Positions 35,931 through 56,653 of a DNA stretch of 64,000 nt are shown here, in pieces. Location: positions 23,808,864 to 23,872,863 of the forward strand of contig OX243816.1 of assembly GCA_945859605.1 (NCBI GenBank), read 5' to 3'. Position 1 is the first letter of the stretch. Every line of letters starts with the position of its first letter. A model generated the notes under the pieces. The model did not search any database. It had not been told where the DNA came from and saw nothing but the letters and a program-made list of their open reading frames with translations. The translations under genes were made by a program, and so were the position numbers. Source of the DNA: Lumbricus rubellus. Taxonomy: Eukaryota > Annelida > Clitellata > Crassiclitellata > Lumbricidae.

Positions 35931-37779
35931 ATGGTGGGGCGTGAAACCCCAAACCATTGCTATTTCCATTCCGTCGACACAGCTTCACGGCCATTTACAT
36001 AAAATTCCCGGGCATCGCCGGGTATCCCAGCTAGTAGGCTATATAGACCTATGCTAATGGCCATTACCATGTCAGAAGTCGATTTCAAGTCGAAAGTCGG
36101 TTGTTTTTCTGCCAAGTCGGGTCAAGTCGTTTTGACTCCAAGAAGTCGACTTCAAGTCGACCTCAAGTCATTTTAGGGCCAAGTGGGGTCAGATTAGCTG
36201 ACCAAAGTCACTCCCAGGTCTACTGAAAATAGCTCTGCACAGAAATAAACTTAGGCCATTGTGTTAAGCCGAACCCACTGCTGTAAACTGTAAAGCCGAC
36301 GTGCGTGTCGTGCTATAGTCACTAGGCGTATAGTGGACCGTATTTCGTACCTGTAATCATTCTGCGGTTTGTCAGATTGAATGTCAATAAAGAATATATT
36401 ATTTTAACATCTCAAAAATAGTTCAGGTAACATAATATTATATATAGGCATACATGTATATCTCTCTCCTTGTTAAGCTTATTGTCATACGTATGGATGC
36501 CGAGTCTCTGACAACTTTAACAATTGATATTTTTAAAGTTGTAATTACATTTTATTCGAATCTTTTGACGAACATTTTGTTAACCCTCATAAGAACAAGC
36601 GAAAAACCAACTTAAATTGAATAAAAGGGTCTAAAATAGCTCATATGAATAGTGTGGGTTTTTCTGGGGCTTTTTCGGAAGAAAATCTGGGTTTATTTCT
36701 GAAACCTCAGTGGCAACACTGGAGGCAACACCGGGCATTCTGTCCAGTGATGCCACAGCTGGGATTTTTCCACTAGATCTGGGTTTTTTGGCCTTCGTCT
36801 GGGTTTCTGTTTTTTGGGGGGCAAAATCTGGGTTTATTTTGGTGAGCTGACCATTTGTACTTACAACACGTAACTTTCCGTGAAATTCAATGTAAAATGG
36901 TTGTGATACATAATTTTTCCACTAAGTTTTATTTTAAACTCCACAATCAAGATCTCACGTTGTCAATTCACAAATAATTTATGACCTGAAAATAGCTCTG
37001 CACAGAAATGAACCATTTTGACCAGGGGCGGAAACCTGGTCCGAACTTTGGGGGGGACGGATGAGCGGCCGAAAGTCGATTGCTGAGGCGCGAAACGCCG
37101 AGTTGGGAGGGGTGAAGGAAGGCTGTTTTTTAATGTTCACATCTAATTGTAGCATTTTGGCTGTCATCCAAAATCAAAAAATTGTCCATTTTCTCAGTCC
37201 CGATAGAAGTTGTTCAAACTCTAATTTGTTATTGAAAACGATCGGAGAGCATATTTTATTAGACACCTCTTTAAAGGTTATAATATGAATTTATAAAGTG
37301 ATGGAATTTGCCAAATTTCACACAATTGCTTTGCAAAAAACATTCGAAGCATTTAACATAGACACCTCTGTAATGTATAAAATCAACAATATATATATAA
37401 GAAAAACATACAATATACTGAATTTTAGTCAAATTCATAACAAAATTCTTTGTGTTAATTTTTTAATGCAAATTATGTTTAATAGAAAGAATGGAAAAGA
37501 AACACTGATAGAAATGAAAACCTACTCGTGTCTATAATTATTAATATACCTGCTATCAGAGGATTTCAAAGAAAGTTTCAGAACTGTATGACACTTTCTC
37601 AATCTTTCGATATTCCCTAGTAGAAAACTGCCAATCACATGACAATGGTTTTAAAAAAACTATTTTTTGCTGCGAGGATGCGATTTTATAACTATCTGGT
37701 ATAGTCTAAAGTTGCGCATTTGCTCCCTGATCACGAGACCTGGCTTGTGACTTGTGATCTGTGAAGTATTACCAGCGAT

Positions 37780-38660
37780 TTTCGGGTGTCTAAGAACAAC
37801 ATTATTGATTTAAGTATTATTAACGATTTTCGGGTTCTAAGGACAACATATTAGATTTAGTTATTATCAACGATTTTGGGTCGTCTAAGGACATCAGTTT
37901 GATTCCAGTATTATGAACGATTTTCGGGTGTCTAAGGACATCATTTTGATTATTGTACTATCAACGATTTTCGGGTGTCTAAGAACATCATTTTTGATTC
38001 AAGTAATATCAACAGTTTTCGGGTGTCTAAGGACATTATTTTAAATCCAGTATTATCAACGATTTTCAGGTGTCTAAGGGATCATTTTTGGTTTTAGTTT
38101 TATAAACGATTTTCGAGTGTATAAGGACATCAATTTGATTCCAGAATTATTGAGGATTTTCGGGTGTGTAAGGATATTTTTTTGATTCCAGTTTTATCAA
38201 CAATTTTCGAGTGTATAAGGACATCATTTTGATTCCAGAATTATTGAGGATTTTCAAATGTGTAAAGATATCACTTTGATTCCAGTAATATCAACATTTT
38301 TCGGGTGTGTAAAATTGTAAAAACATAATTTTGATTTTGGTTTTATCAACGATTTCGAGGAAAGTAGTTTTTTAACGACCGTGTTTGACCAAAGGGCCTT
38401 TACAGTCGGAGGCAGAGAACAACCTCTCACTCCACGTTTATATTGCGACCGAGCCACCCACAGTATAGATCCGAGAAATTAATCTCTGACCGGGAATCGA
38501 ACCCGGGCCGCCGGCGCGGCGAGCGGGCTACAACCCACTCGGCCAAGCAGGATCTCTAACGATTTCGATTGTGTAAGGACATCAATTTGAATCATGTATT
38601 ACCAACGATTTTCGGGTGTGTAAAGACATCATATTGATTCCAGTATAATCAGTTTGCTTA
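37780..38660 (+). repeat. Tandem array, about 48-50 bp unit
   Basis: Roughly 14 copies of a unit built on AACGATTTTCGGGTGTCTAA and GACATCATTTTGATTCCAGT, interrupted by the SINE at 38359-38557. Confidence 0.9.
38359..38557 (-). mobile_element. tRNA-derived SINE with 11-bp target duplication
   Basis: Minus strand starts AGAGATCCTGCTTGGCCGAG (A box TGGCCGAGTGG), has B box GGTTCGATTCC, and ends in an A-rich tail (AAAAAACTACTTTCC). Direct duplications AACGATTTCGA flank it (38348-38358, 38558-38568). The head resembles a class II (Leu/Ser-type) tRNA. Confidence 0.92.
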
Positions 38661-39395
38661 CCACAGTCTCTATGTCAAGTCCTCCTCGATCTTCTCTTCT
38701 ACCTGAACGTGTAACTGGTTACTCCCTTATGCCCCACTCGCATAATCTGCAGATTCAACGATGTGAATCGTTGTTTGAAAATGGATTTATCACCAGAATT
38801 CTATAAAGTTAACTTGTTTGACGATGATAGTTTAGATTAGTAACTATTCAACTTGCAAATTAATTCGTACGTTTTTATTGCCTATTTCTACTTCGATATA
38901 TAATAATGATGTTCTATGTCCCATTGTTCTTTTTCAAGAGGAGTAATATACAAAATACTTACTTACTAACTTATCTACTTTCCATATTATTTTCGATGTT
39001 GAACATGACGCTGATTCGAGCCTGAAGGAAAGATGAAAGAAATGTAGCAGAAACCCGATATGTGACTTTTTGCGACGTTGGATGTTGGCAATGTTATTAT
39101 AATAATTGGTTGTAAGTTAAAAGAGGTGTCTTATCTATACAGTACAATGTTCGCAATCTATCCAACGTGGGACTTAATAACTTTTGGTTAGTACCTGGAT
39201 TGCCCTGGAATTCATATCATTATAAAATAATATTTACTTCATCTGCTAAACTTTTTTTCTCTAGTTCCCTACTGAAGATTGTGTACATGTCCTAACGCTT
39301 AAACATTGGGGGGGACAAATGCATGGGCCGTCCCCCCCAACGTCTTTATTGGGGGGGACCGTCCCCCCCTGTCCCCCCCTAGGTTTCCGCCCCTG

Positions 39396-40050
39396 ATTTT
39401 GACATCTCAAAATGGTTCAGGTCACACCTCTCCCTTGTTATAAGCTTTTTGTCAGTAGCCTATTGATGCCGAGTATCTGACAACTTTAACAATTGATATT
39501 TTAAAAGTTGTAATTACATTTTATTCGACTCTTTTGATGATTATTTTGTTAACCCTCGTAAGAACAAAGCGAAAAACCAACTTAATTTGAATAAAGAGGG
39601 CAGTGCTAAAAATGAAGTGGGGGAACGCAAAAAATGAAGTGGGGGAACGCTTCATATTAAGCTTACAAATTTTTTTCTCAATTATTAATTTATTGTTATT
39701 ACAGTAGGCCTACTACTGTACTACTGTACTATTTTCATTTGTCATTAGCTTTTATTTACAAGCCATTGAACACATACATGTATTTGGCTAAATATATCTG
39801 CGAAACTGCGAAACGCTCCAGTAAGTAAGCAGCTGAAACTGTGAATTTTTTGTTTCCTCCCTGGAAAAAAGTGAGGGAACGGCGTTCCCCCGCGGAAAAA
39901 AGTGGGGGAACGGCGTTCCCCCGCGTTCCCCCCCCACTACACCACTGAAAGAGGGTCTAAAATAGCTCATTTGAATAGTCTGGGTTTTTCTGGAGTTTTT
40001 TCGGAAGGAAATCTGGGTTTATTTCTGAAACCTCAGTGGCAACATTGATT
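39396..40050. repeat. Local duplication unit C, abutting the LANCL3-like gene
   Basis: 39396-39600 plus 39956-40050 is collinear with 36400-36760 of unit B (shared GACAACTTTAACAATTGATA and CTGGGTTTATTTCTGAAACC). It is interrupted by the hAT-like MITE at 39601-39947. It ends about 60 bp before the LANCL3-like start codon. Confidence 0.85.
39601..39947. mobile_element. hAT-like MITE (347 bp)
   Basis: The CAGTG left end and CACTG right end carry G-rich/C-rich imperfect inverted repeats (AGTGGGGGAACGC / GCGTTCCCCCCCCACT). The 8-bp duplication AAAGAGGG (39593-39600, 39948-39955) is exact. Removing it restores the alignment to unit B. Confidence 0.93.
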
Positions 40051-40107
40051 CTGTCTGAATTTCTTCGTTTTGCACTGTATTGCTACAGCTTCGGTTAATC
40101 TGCCAGA

Positions 40108-50888
<10,781 letters not shown>

Positions 50889-51088
50889 ATCATCAGTCTA
50901 ACATGTTCTGTTTTGGGGTCAGTTTCAGCCATTAGCATTTTCATATTTCAGATGTTTGATGTTACTATTTTCAGAAGTGACGTGAAACTGAATTTCCAGA
51001 CAGTAGACAAATATCAGAAGCTTTGCTAGTTCAGTTTTTCAATAGCTTGTTATTTTTGTCCTCGTAAGTGTTTTCATCATACAAAGTA

Positions 51089-51094
51089 AATAAA
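51089..51094 (+). promoter_or_regulatory. Candidate polyadenylation signal of the LANCL3-like gene
   Basis: AATAAA about 200 nt after the stop codon at 50888, with no further exon expected. Plausible 3' UTR end. Confidence 0.6.
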
Positions 51095-51254
51095 ATCTGG
51101 ACTTTTGTTGGCTGCAGATGCAATTGATCTTACTTAGATAGAGCAAGTATTTACACTGTTATAAAGCATTGTACAAAAACCATTTGAGACAATAACCATT
51201 AGAAAACAACATGTAAAGAGTTGAAGGTGAGATTGAATTTTGTTTGTTTTGTTT

Positions 51255-51463
51255 GTTTGTATGTGCACTTTTTATAGCGCCCCTTCAAGCTCTATCTACT
51301 CAGAGGCGCTCCCGAATGCAGAGCGGACACTGCATCGGAGTTTCACGCCGAAGCGCTGAGCAATTGTGAGTAAAGGACTTGCCCAAGGTCCTTACGCAGC
51401 GAGGTGGATTCGAACCTCGAACCTTCCGGCTTCAAGGCAACGATGCCACCACTACACCCCACA
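51255..51463 (-). mobile_element. tRNA-derived SINE, copy 2
   Basis: Homologous to 21082-21307. Minus-strand B box GGTTCGAATCC lies near 51406-51416, with conserved GCGCTTCGGCGTGAAACTCC and 3' GGGGCGCTATAAAAAGTGC plus an AAAC-rich tail (51236-51262). B-box-proximal sequence has a 17-bp deletion relative to copy 1. Confidence 0.85.
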
Positions 51464-52672
51464 AACTAATTCTTATGTCTAACGTCATCACATGAAAACA
51501 CTCACTTGCCATGGGTCAGTATCGACATGAGATAGAGGAGATGAAGCAAGGCTAATAACAGAAGCTGGCCACTTTACAAAGTGCATAAAATGCAGGATTG
51601 GCGTTGTTTGGACGATTGCGTAGGATGTTGGAGACGAACAGCGTTTCAACGAGAAATAAATACTTAACTGTAGATGACATTTGTCACTCCAATGCTGATG
51701 TATGAATCTGAGTATTTGTTCATTCATTCAATCATTATGGGGGTTTATTTAGCACCCCTTTGAGATTACCACTCAGGAGCGCTCCTGACCCAACCTCGGC
51801 TGAAAAGGATGGTTATAAGGTTGCGATAAAATGCACAGTCTAAGCAAATCCGAGGCATAAGGGATACATAGAAGGATGAAAGGAGAATTCTTGTGGCAGA
51901 AATGAGCTTGCTAAGAAGAACAGTGAGAAAGACCAGACATGATAAGATTTGTAATGAGGTAATTCCGAAGGAGTTGTGGCAGAGGGAATCACTGGTCGAT
52001 ATGATCAGAAAAAGACCTGACATCGGTTGGTCATGTGACTCGTGTGGTCAGAATGACGAAAATAGACTACCAGCAAGACAGACAAATGGAATCATCTGGT
52101 AGAAACTTCATCATCAGCACACACTCAAAGAAAGAGAAAAAAATATAGCATTATCTTATACAGCCTTTAATTAGCTATCTGTCACCTTAAGCTATGCTGT
52201 ACAAAACTGTTAAAGAATACCTGGTACTTTCTTTATCATGTAGGTAAACTGCCAATTTATTCTGTTTAAACATTTCAGATTACCTCACCGTGAAACCTTT
52301 AATGACAAGATGCAGTTGTATTATTGTGATCGGTAGCTTCTATTATCTATCTCGTTCCACAATGATAAGTCTAGCAACAATAACGAATTTAAATACTTCA
52401 AGTCCTCATAGAAAGCAATTTCCTGTGGTAAACAGGAAACCAATACAAAGATTTAAGCAAAGGGTTAAATTTTCATATTTTGGCAGATTAATTATGGACT
52501 GTACTAGCCAAAAAGTTCAGAGCTTTGGCCATGTTTGGCTTAAATTTAATACCAACAAGTACCAGTAATCAAGGCCACTATCACAAATGTCCTGGAAAAC
52601 ATGGGGACATAATTATTGCCTAATTTTGTGTATGTCACAAGTGTACATAAATATAAAGTTCATTTACATATA
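51464..52672. other. Intergenic stretch downstream of the LANCL3-like gene
   Basis: Contains a SINE tail fragment (51737-51800) and a LINE fragment (51850-52100). No host gene recognised. Confidence 0.5.
51850..52100 (+). pseudogene. Fragment of another LINE C-terminal region
   Basis: Reads MSLLRRTVRKTRHDKICNEV then SLVDMIRKRPDIGWSCDSCG (frame damaged) and ENRLPARQ. This is recognisable as the post-reverse-transcriptase MxxLRR...RIRNE...W(F/L)GH...R region of animal LINEs. Too short for clade assignment. Confidence 0.7.
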
Positions 52673-53079
52673 CACTGTGTCCCAATAAATCGGGCACCCT
52701 TTTTATAATGTGAATAAAACTGGTAAATATTCATCGATTGTCAAAATTTAAAAACTGTTTTTATCCTGAGATAATTATCTACAAATTGGTAATTTATAAA
52801 CGGCCATCACTAAAAAATTACGTCATAATGACGTCGTTAATTTACATATCGAAACCTTTAATGTCAACAAAAATCGTTGTGTTCGGTACTTAACATTTGA
52901 ATTCTCTGATGCAAATGACGTAACTGTGACGTCAATATTCATGCCAGAAACTTCATATTTGAATCAGTGTAAGATAATTATCTCAGGATAAAAACAGTTT
53001 TGAAATTTTGAAAATCGATTAAGATTTACCTGTTTTATTTACATTATAAAAAGGGTGCCCGATTTATTGGGACACAGTG
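52673..53079. mobile_element. Tc1/mariner-like foldback MITE 1
   Basis: TA duplications (52671-52672, 53080-53081) flank inverted arms of about 107 bp beginning CACTGTGTCCCAATAAATCG. Arms are about 90 percent complementary, with a spacer of roughly 190 bp. No coding frame. Confidence 0.92.
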
Positions 53080-53651
53080 TATATGGCCAATAAAGCCACA
53101 TGTGGCAAAGTGGATCATAGAACTCTGCTCAAAACACACGTTCAGCTTCTCTTAAGTAGCTACTTTTTGCTCAGTTAGATCGTCATTTGCAATATGACTT
53201 TCTTTGACAGATCTTGAAAAGGTTCATTACATTATGAATCCCTCTCTCACTAAAGTCAATTCTTCCATCAGATCACATATTAAAGCATCAGATCAAGAAG
53301 CTGAAACAAACACACAATTTCACACAAATTACATTACACACAAAATTGCAACATGTCTCATCAATTTTTGAGTAAATTTGTTTAGCTAAAGAATAAAATG
53401 CACAGTTGTTATTATTAAAATAAAGTGCATCTCATTTCAGTGAGGATGAGAATAGATGCTTTGAAATAAAGAATCACCAGTTTTCTGTGTTGGCATATAA
53501 CCTTGTTATATCTAAAAGCATAATTGAAAAACTAACTGTTTAGATCTAGTTTTGGTTTAATTCTGCAATACAACAGAGTAGGTATGTGAATAGATGCATT
53601 TAGATAAAGAATCACCTAAATATATTTTCATTATTAGCATATAACCTTGTT

Positions 53652-54898
53652 CAGGGCCGGCCTTAGCTATAGGCAAAGTAGGCAGTTGCCTAGGGCGCCG
53701 CAGCCTTTGGGGGGCGCTGCGGCACCGGCGAATTTATTTTTTTTACACTAGGCCTATATTGTTTTAAACTCAAGAGTCAAGACTTTCGCTAATGGAAAGA
53801 ATTTAAAATAGCCTAATTATTGATTTCATTGACCTGTTCAGGCTGGCCTAATTCAATTTCAAGGACTGCATACATTTTATATCGACAAATAAAATTCAAT
53901 TTTTAACGGCATTCCATACTCTTTGCTTTAGGAGACAGACGTTAGAATACGCGATGCTCAATTTCGACAGTAAAGATATTGCAAGAAATGAAATGTATGC
54001 AATGGCAGTGAACCTTGCTGAGTAGGCCTGTGAAGATGAGATTACAACATTTTGGCCTACAATCTGCCCTTTAGTCAGATTTAAATAAATAGTCTAGTAG
54101 GGACGACCATGTTTTCAAGAAAGGGTCAGTAACTGAGGCAGGGCCGACCTTATAATAGGCATAGGCAAAGCAGGCAGTTGCATGAGGCGCCAAGTTCTAG
54201 GGGCGCCATTTCCATCAAAGAGGGTGCCATTTCAAAAAGAGTTCATTTTAATATTTTTTTAACTTATACCATTCTCCACAAAATTGAATATTATCTAGCC
54301 TTCAGTGTACTAAAAAAGAAATTAGAATGAATTACTCAGTTGAGCGTACAAGGCCGTAGTTATGGGGATGTTTTGGGTGTTTGAACACCCCCGAAATGAA
54401 ATAATGTAGAAATGAAATAATTATGCATTTTCTAGCACATATAAATAGACAGACGCCATAATTATTTACATGCGTGCATGCAAACTGCATGTAGGCCTAT
54501 ACATGCTTGATCGTAATCATAATTGCAATCAAGTATTTATATAGCGCCATCTGAAGTCAGTGTGTAATGTAATTTTGAGCAGAAAATAGTCGAAAATCGC
54601 GGAAATAGTGTTTTTGGACGTCAGAAAATTCGACGACTAACGATAGTTGTCAGAAAAATTTTCCCAAAAAGTCGACCGCAGCGTGTACGCACCCCAAAAT
54701 TCAAGGTCAAGAAAACATCCCCGAAATAAAATCCTGGCTATCCTTGTGAGCGTATACCGGCTCTGGCTAATTCATGTTTAGATTCTGACGTGGGCTGAAC
54801 AATTGAGTGGGAATCTAAGGGCGCCAAATGCAGGCCTATGCCTGGGGCGCCAAATGTATGCCTTGCCTAGGGCGCCATTTGGGCTAAGGCCGGCCCTG
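53652..54898. mobile_element. hAT-like element (1.25 kb) with nested MITE
   Basis: 16-bp perfect ends CAGGGCCGGCCTTAGC and GCTAAGGCCGGCCCTG, with exact 8-bp duplication ACCTTGTT (53644-53651, 54899-54906). Internal GGCAGTTGCCTAGGGCGCC-type motifs recur four times. 54349-54746 is a separate insertion. Confidence 0.94.
54349..54746. mobile_element. hAT-like MITE nested in the 53652-54898 element
   Basis: Ends CAAGGCCGTAGTTATGGGG and CCTGGCTATCCTTG are imperfect inverted repeats. The 8-bp duplication TGAGCGTA (54341-54348, 54747-54754) is exact. Confidence 0.88.
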
Positions 54899-54906
54899 AC
54901 CTTGTT

Positions 54907-56092
54907 ATATATAAAAAACCATAATTGGAAACTATATATATCTATTTTTCGTTTAATTCTGAAATATGACAGGCCACAACAGAAAGCACTGTGCTATTGT
55001 AACAATACCGGTAAGTCATTTACAATAACAGCAGAGTACAGGAACGTGTTCAGTTGTGAAATTTATGAGATCCACAACATTCCACACACCTGACGTTTTG
55101 TTAGTGTTACGGTCAGGTGTCCGTCAGCAGTACTTCTGTCTCCCTGTTGAACGGTTTTGAACATATCTACAGAACGAAAACTTTCTTTCCTCAAAGAATT
55201 AAGTTACTGTTGAAAATGCCTAACTGCGTCAATTCCAATTTTCTTCAGATCTTCAGATTAGAAAGTAATTGAGTGGGATAAGTTTGAAACTGTAATTAAC
55301 ATCTAATGGCAATCCAACTGGAAAAGTATGCCAAATGATTCTGGGAAGTGTTGCCTAGTACCAGGTACCTTTAACATAAACTTCCAAGTCTCCTTGGAGG
55401 CATTTTGACTCAAGCATAATCTCCTGGCTTGAAGTAATCCATTCCATTTCCAGAGGAGGAGGAGAGTCTGCCATATAGATGTCAATAACTATCTTCTTTC
55501 TTCAATCTGATAGACTTCGAGTTTGATTCTATCATGTCTCCTATCTCTTCTTCTGCTCTCCTTGACTGCATCATCTGGTGACTGGGGACATAGTCAGGCA
55601 GTCAGGCTTAAATTCAAGGTGAGGCAACTCCGAGAGACATCTTGTTTTATTGTTTATTAACTTGCATGTCACATCAGTGTTCACATAGCAATATTATACA
55701 TTTGCAATGTAATACAAGAAAATTCATAAACATAACATTAATGCAGGTCAATGACACAGCTGAAAAAGGTCTAAAACAGGGGTTTTCAAACCACTGGGGG
55801 TTGTTGCCAAAGGGTCCGCAAAGCAGGTCCAGAAAAACAATAAAAAAAATAGTACATTTGCAATGTTTTCATTATCATCTAAAATTATATAAAAAAATAA
55901 CTGAGCCATAAAACAACTGAGCTATAAAAACATCTGAGCTATCTATGGTTATTACTTACTGATGTCTAGTAACAACCTGTTTTTGCTCATTAAACGAATA
56001 TATAATTATACATAACATTAGTTCCTTCTGGTGCTATTTTAGTGCACGTTAGTGTAATTGTGACGTACCAACCGAGACGCCATTGCTGCTAG
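54907..56092. other. Gene-free stretch
   Basis: A minus-strand open region at 55370-55500 (reads IDIYMADSPPPLEMEWITSS) is not recognised and lacks a clear acceptor. 55783-55840 begins with a hAT-type end (CAGGGGTTTTCAAACCACTG) without a partner. No gene is supported. Confidence 0.45.
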
Positions 56093-56200
56093 ACTAGGGT
56101 GACCATACGTCCCGGGACATGTCCCGGTTTTTTGTGGTGGGTCCCGGTAACTTAGGTAAAAGGGCAAAATTGTCCCGGTTTTTGACAAGGAAAAGAAATT
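56093..56200. mobile_element. Fragment of the CAGGGTGACCAT hAT family
   Basis: TAGGGTGACCATACGTCCCG and GTCCCGGTTTTTTGTGGTG match the left end of the 5554-6600 element. The right part has been replaced by LINE sequence. Confidence 0.85.
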
Positions 56201-56254
56201 GTAAACGTGGTTATTGGGAACGTCAGTTCTTTGTCCATCGACTGACTGTATATA

Positions 56255-56460
56255 CAGCATAGAAAACAGCCTGATGACGGGATTGATGGAGGGGAAAAGA
56301 AGTAGAGGAAGATCTAGAACGGCATGGATAGACAACGTCTTGGAATGGACTGAACTTTCGGGGAGGAGACTAATGAACATCGCAGGAGATAGACAATTGT
56401 GGAAGATGCTGATCCATTCGTGCAGCCAACCGTCGCAGAGCGACGATGGCGAAATGACAT
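56255..56460 (+). pseudogene. LINE C-terminal fragment
   Basis: Reads IENSLMTGLMEGKRSRGRSR, TAWIDNVLEWTELSGRRLMN and ends in HSCSQPSQSDDGEMT. This is a known-type LINE 3' coding end, distinct from the EPA-ending family at 43396. 5' truncated. Confidence 0.82.
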
Positions 56461-56536
56461 GACATTTCTTTGTAAATGACAGAACAAGTAGGCCTAGATA
56501 CAACTTAATGCAATGAATAAATCTGAGTAATCTTAC

Positions 56537-56653
56537 CATTGGTAACGGCCACTTTAGCAGCCACTAGCGTAAACTCATCCATTGTCAGCTGGTCGGTCTT
56601 TGAACAGAACTTCTTGACTATATTGGCAATATCTTTCTTTCCCATTTTGACAC
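56537..56653 (-). CDS. Penta-EF-hand exon (EF4-like)
   Basis: Acceptor GTGTTTCAG|GTGTCA and donor AATG|GTAAGA, phase 1 on both sides. It encodes VKMGKKDIANIVKKFCSKTD then QLTMDEFTLVAAKVAVTN, aligning with the RLSDQFHDILIRKFD...I.FDDFI segment of penta-EF-hand proteins. The loop is not a good calcium binder. Confidence 0.8.

Larger units (their letters stand above)
34002..36034 (+). mobile_element. Nonautonomous Helitron with six 300-bp internal repeats
   Basis: The 5' end TCTATATCTATAAGAG lies between A and T. The 3' end has hairpin CCCGG-GCATCG-CCGGG followed by CAGCTAG and T. No terminal inverted repeat and no target duplication, as expected for Helitrons. The body is an ATGT microsatellite followed by about six 295-310 bp tandem units marked by TTTAGACAGAGGACCGTCAGG. 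No Rep/helicase frame. Alignment with unit A supports a clean insertion. Confidence 0.87.
33493..37014. repeat. Local duplication unit B (interrupted)
   Basis: Continues the sequence broken by the Gypsy insertion at 23381 and is collinear with unit A. It is further interrupted by the Helitron at 34002-36034. It has an extra block (36231-36625) that is also present in unit C (39396-40050). Confidence 0.83.
37023..39395. mobile_element. hAT-like nonautonomous element (2.37 kb)
   Basis: Perfect 15-bp ends CAGGGGCGGAAACCT and AGGTTTCCGCCCCTG, with exact 8-bp duplication ATTTTGAC (37015-37022, 39396-39403). It contains an array of about 50-bp units (37780-38660) which itself received a SINE. The frame at 37298-37537 has no transposase motif. 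It is related to the elements at 3274 and 15047. Confidence 0.94.

Noticed and set aside
37298..37537. Transposase gene of the 37023-39395 element
   Set aside because: The 79-residue frame is AT-rich, with no hAT dimerisation or zinc-finger motif.
38480..38557. Functional tRNA gene on the minus strand
   Set aside because: A and B boxes are good, but it is the head of a 199-bp SINE with target duplication and A-rich tail, and the acceptor stem is not formed.
51488..51600. Terminal exon of the penta-EF-hand gene (SHVDTDPWQ region with GTGAGT)
   Set aside because: No EF-hand pattern, no stop in the expected place and no phase-1 acceptor.
55303..55500. Minus-strand exon reading IDIYMADSPPPLEMEWITSS to a TAG
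   Set aside because: No recognised family and the candidate acceptors either place a stop in frame or lack a pyrimidine tract.
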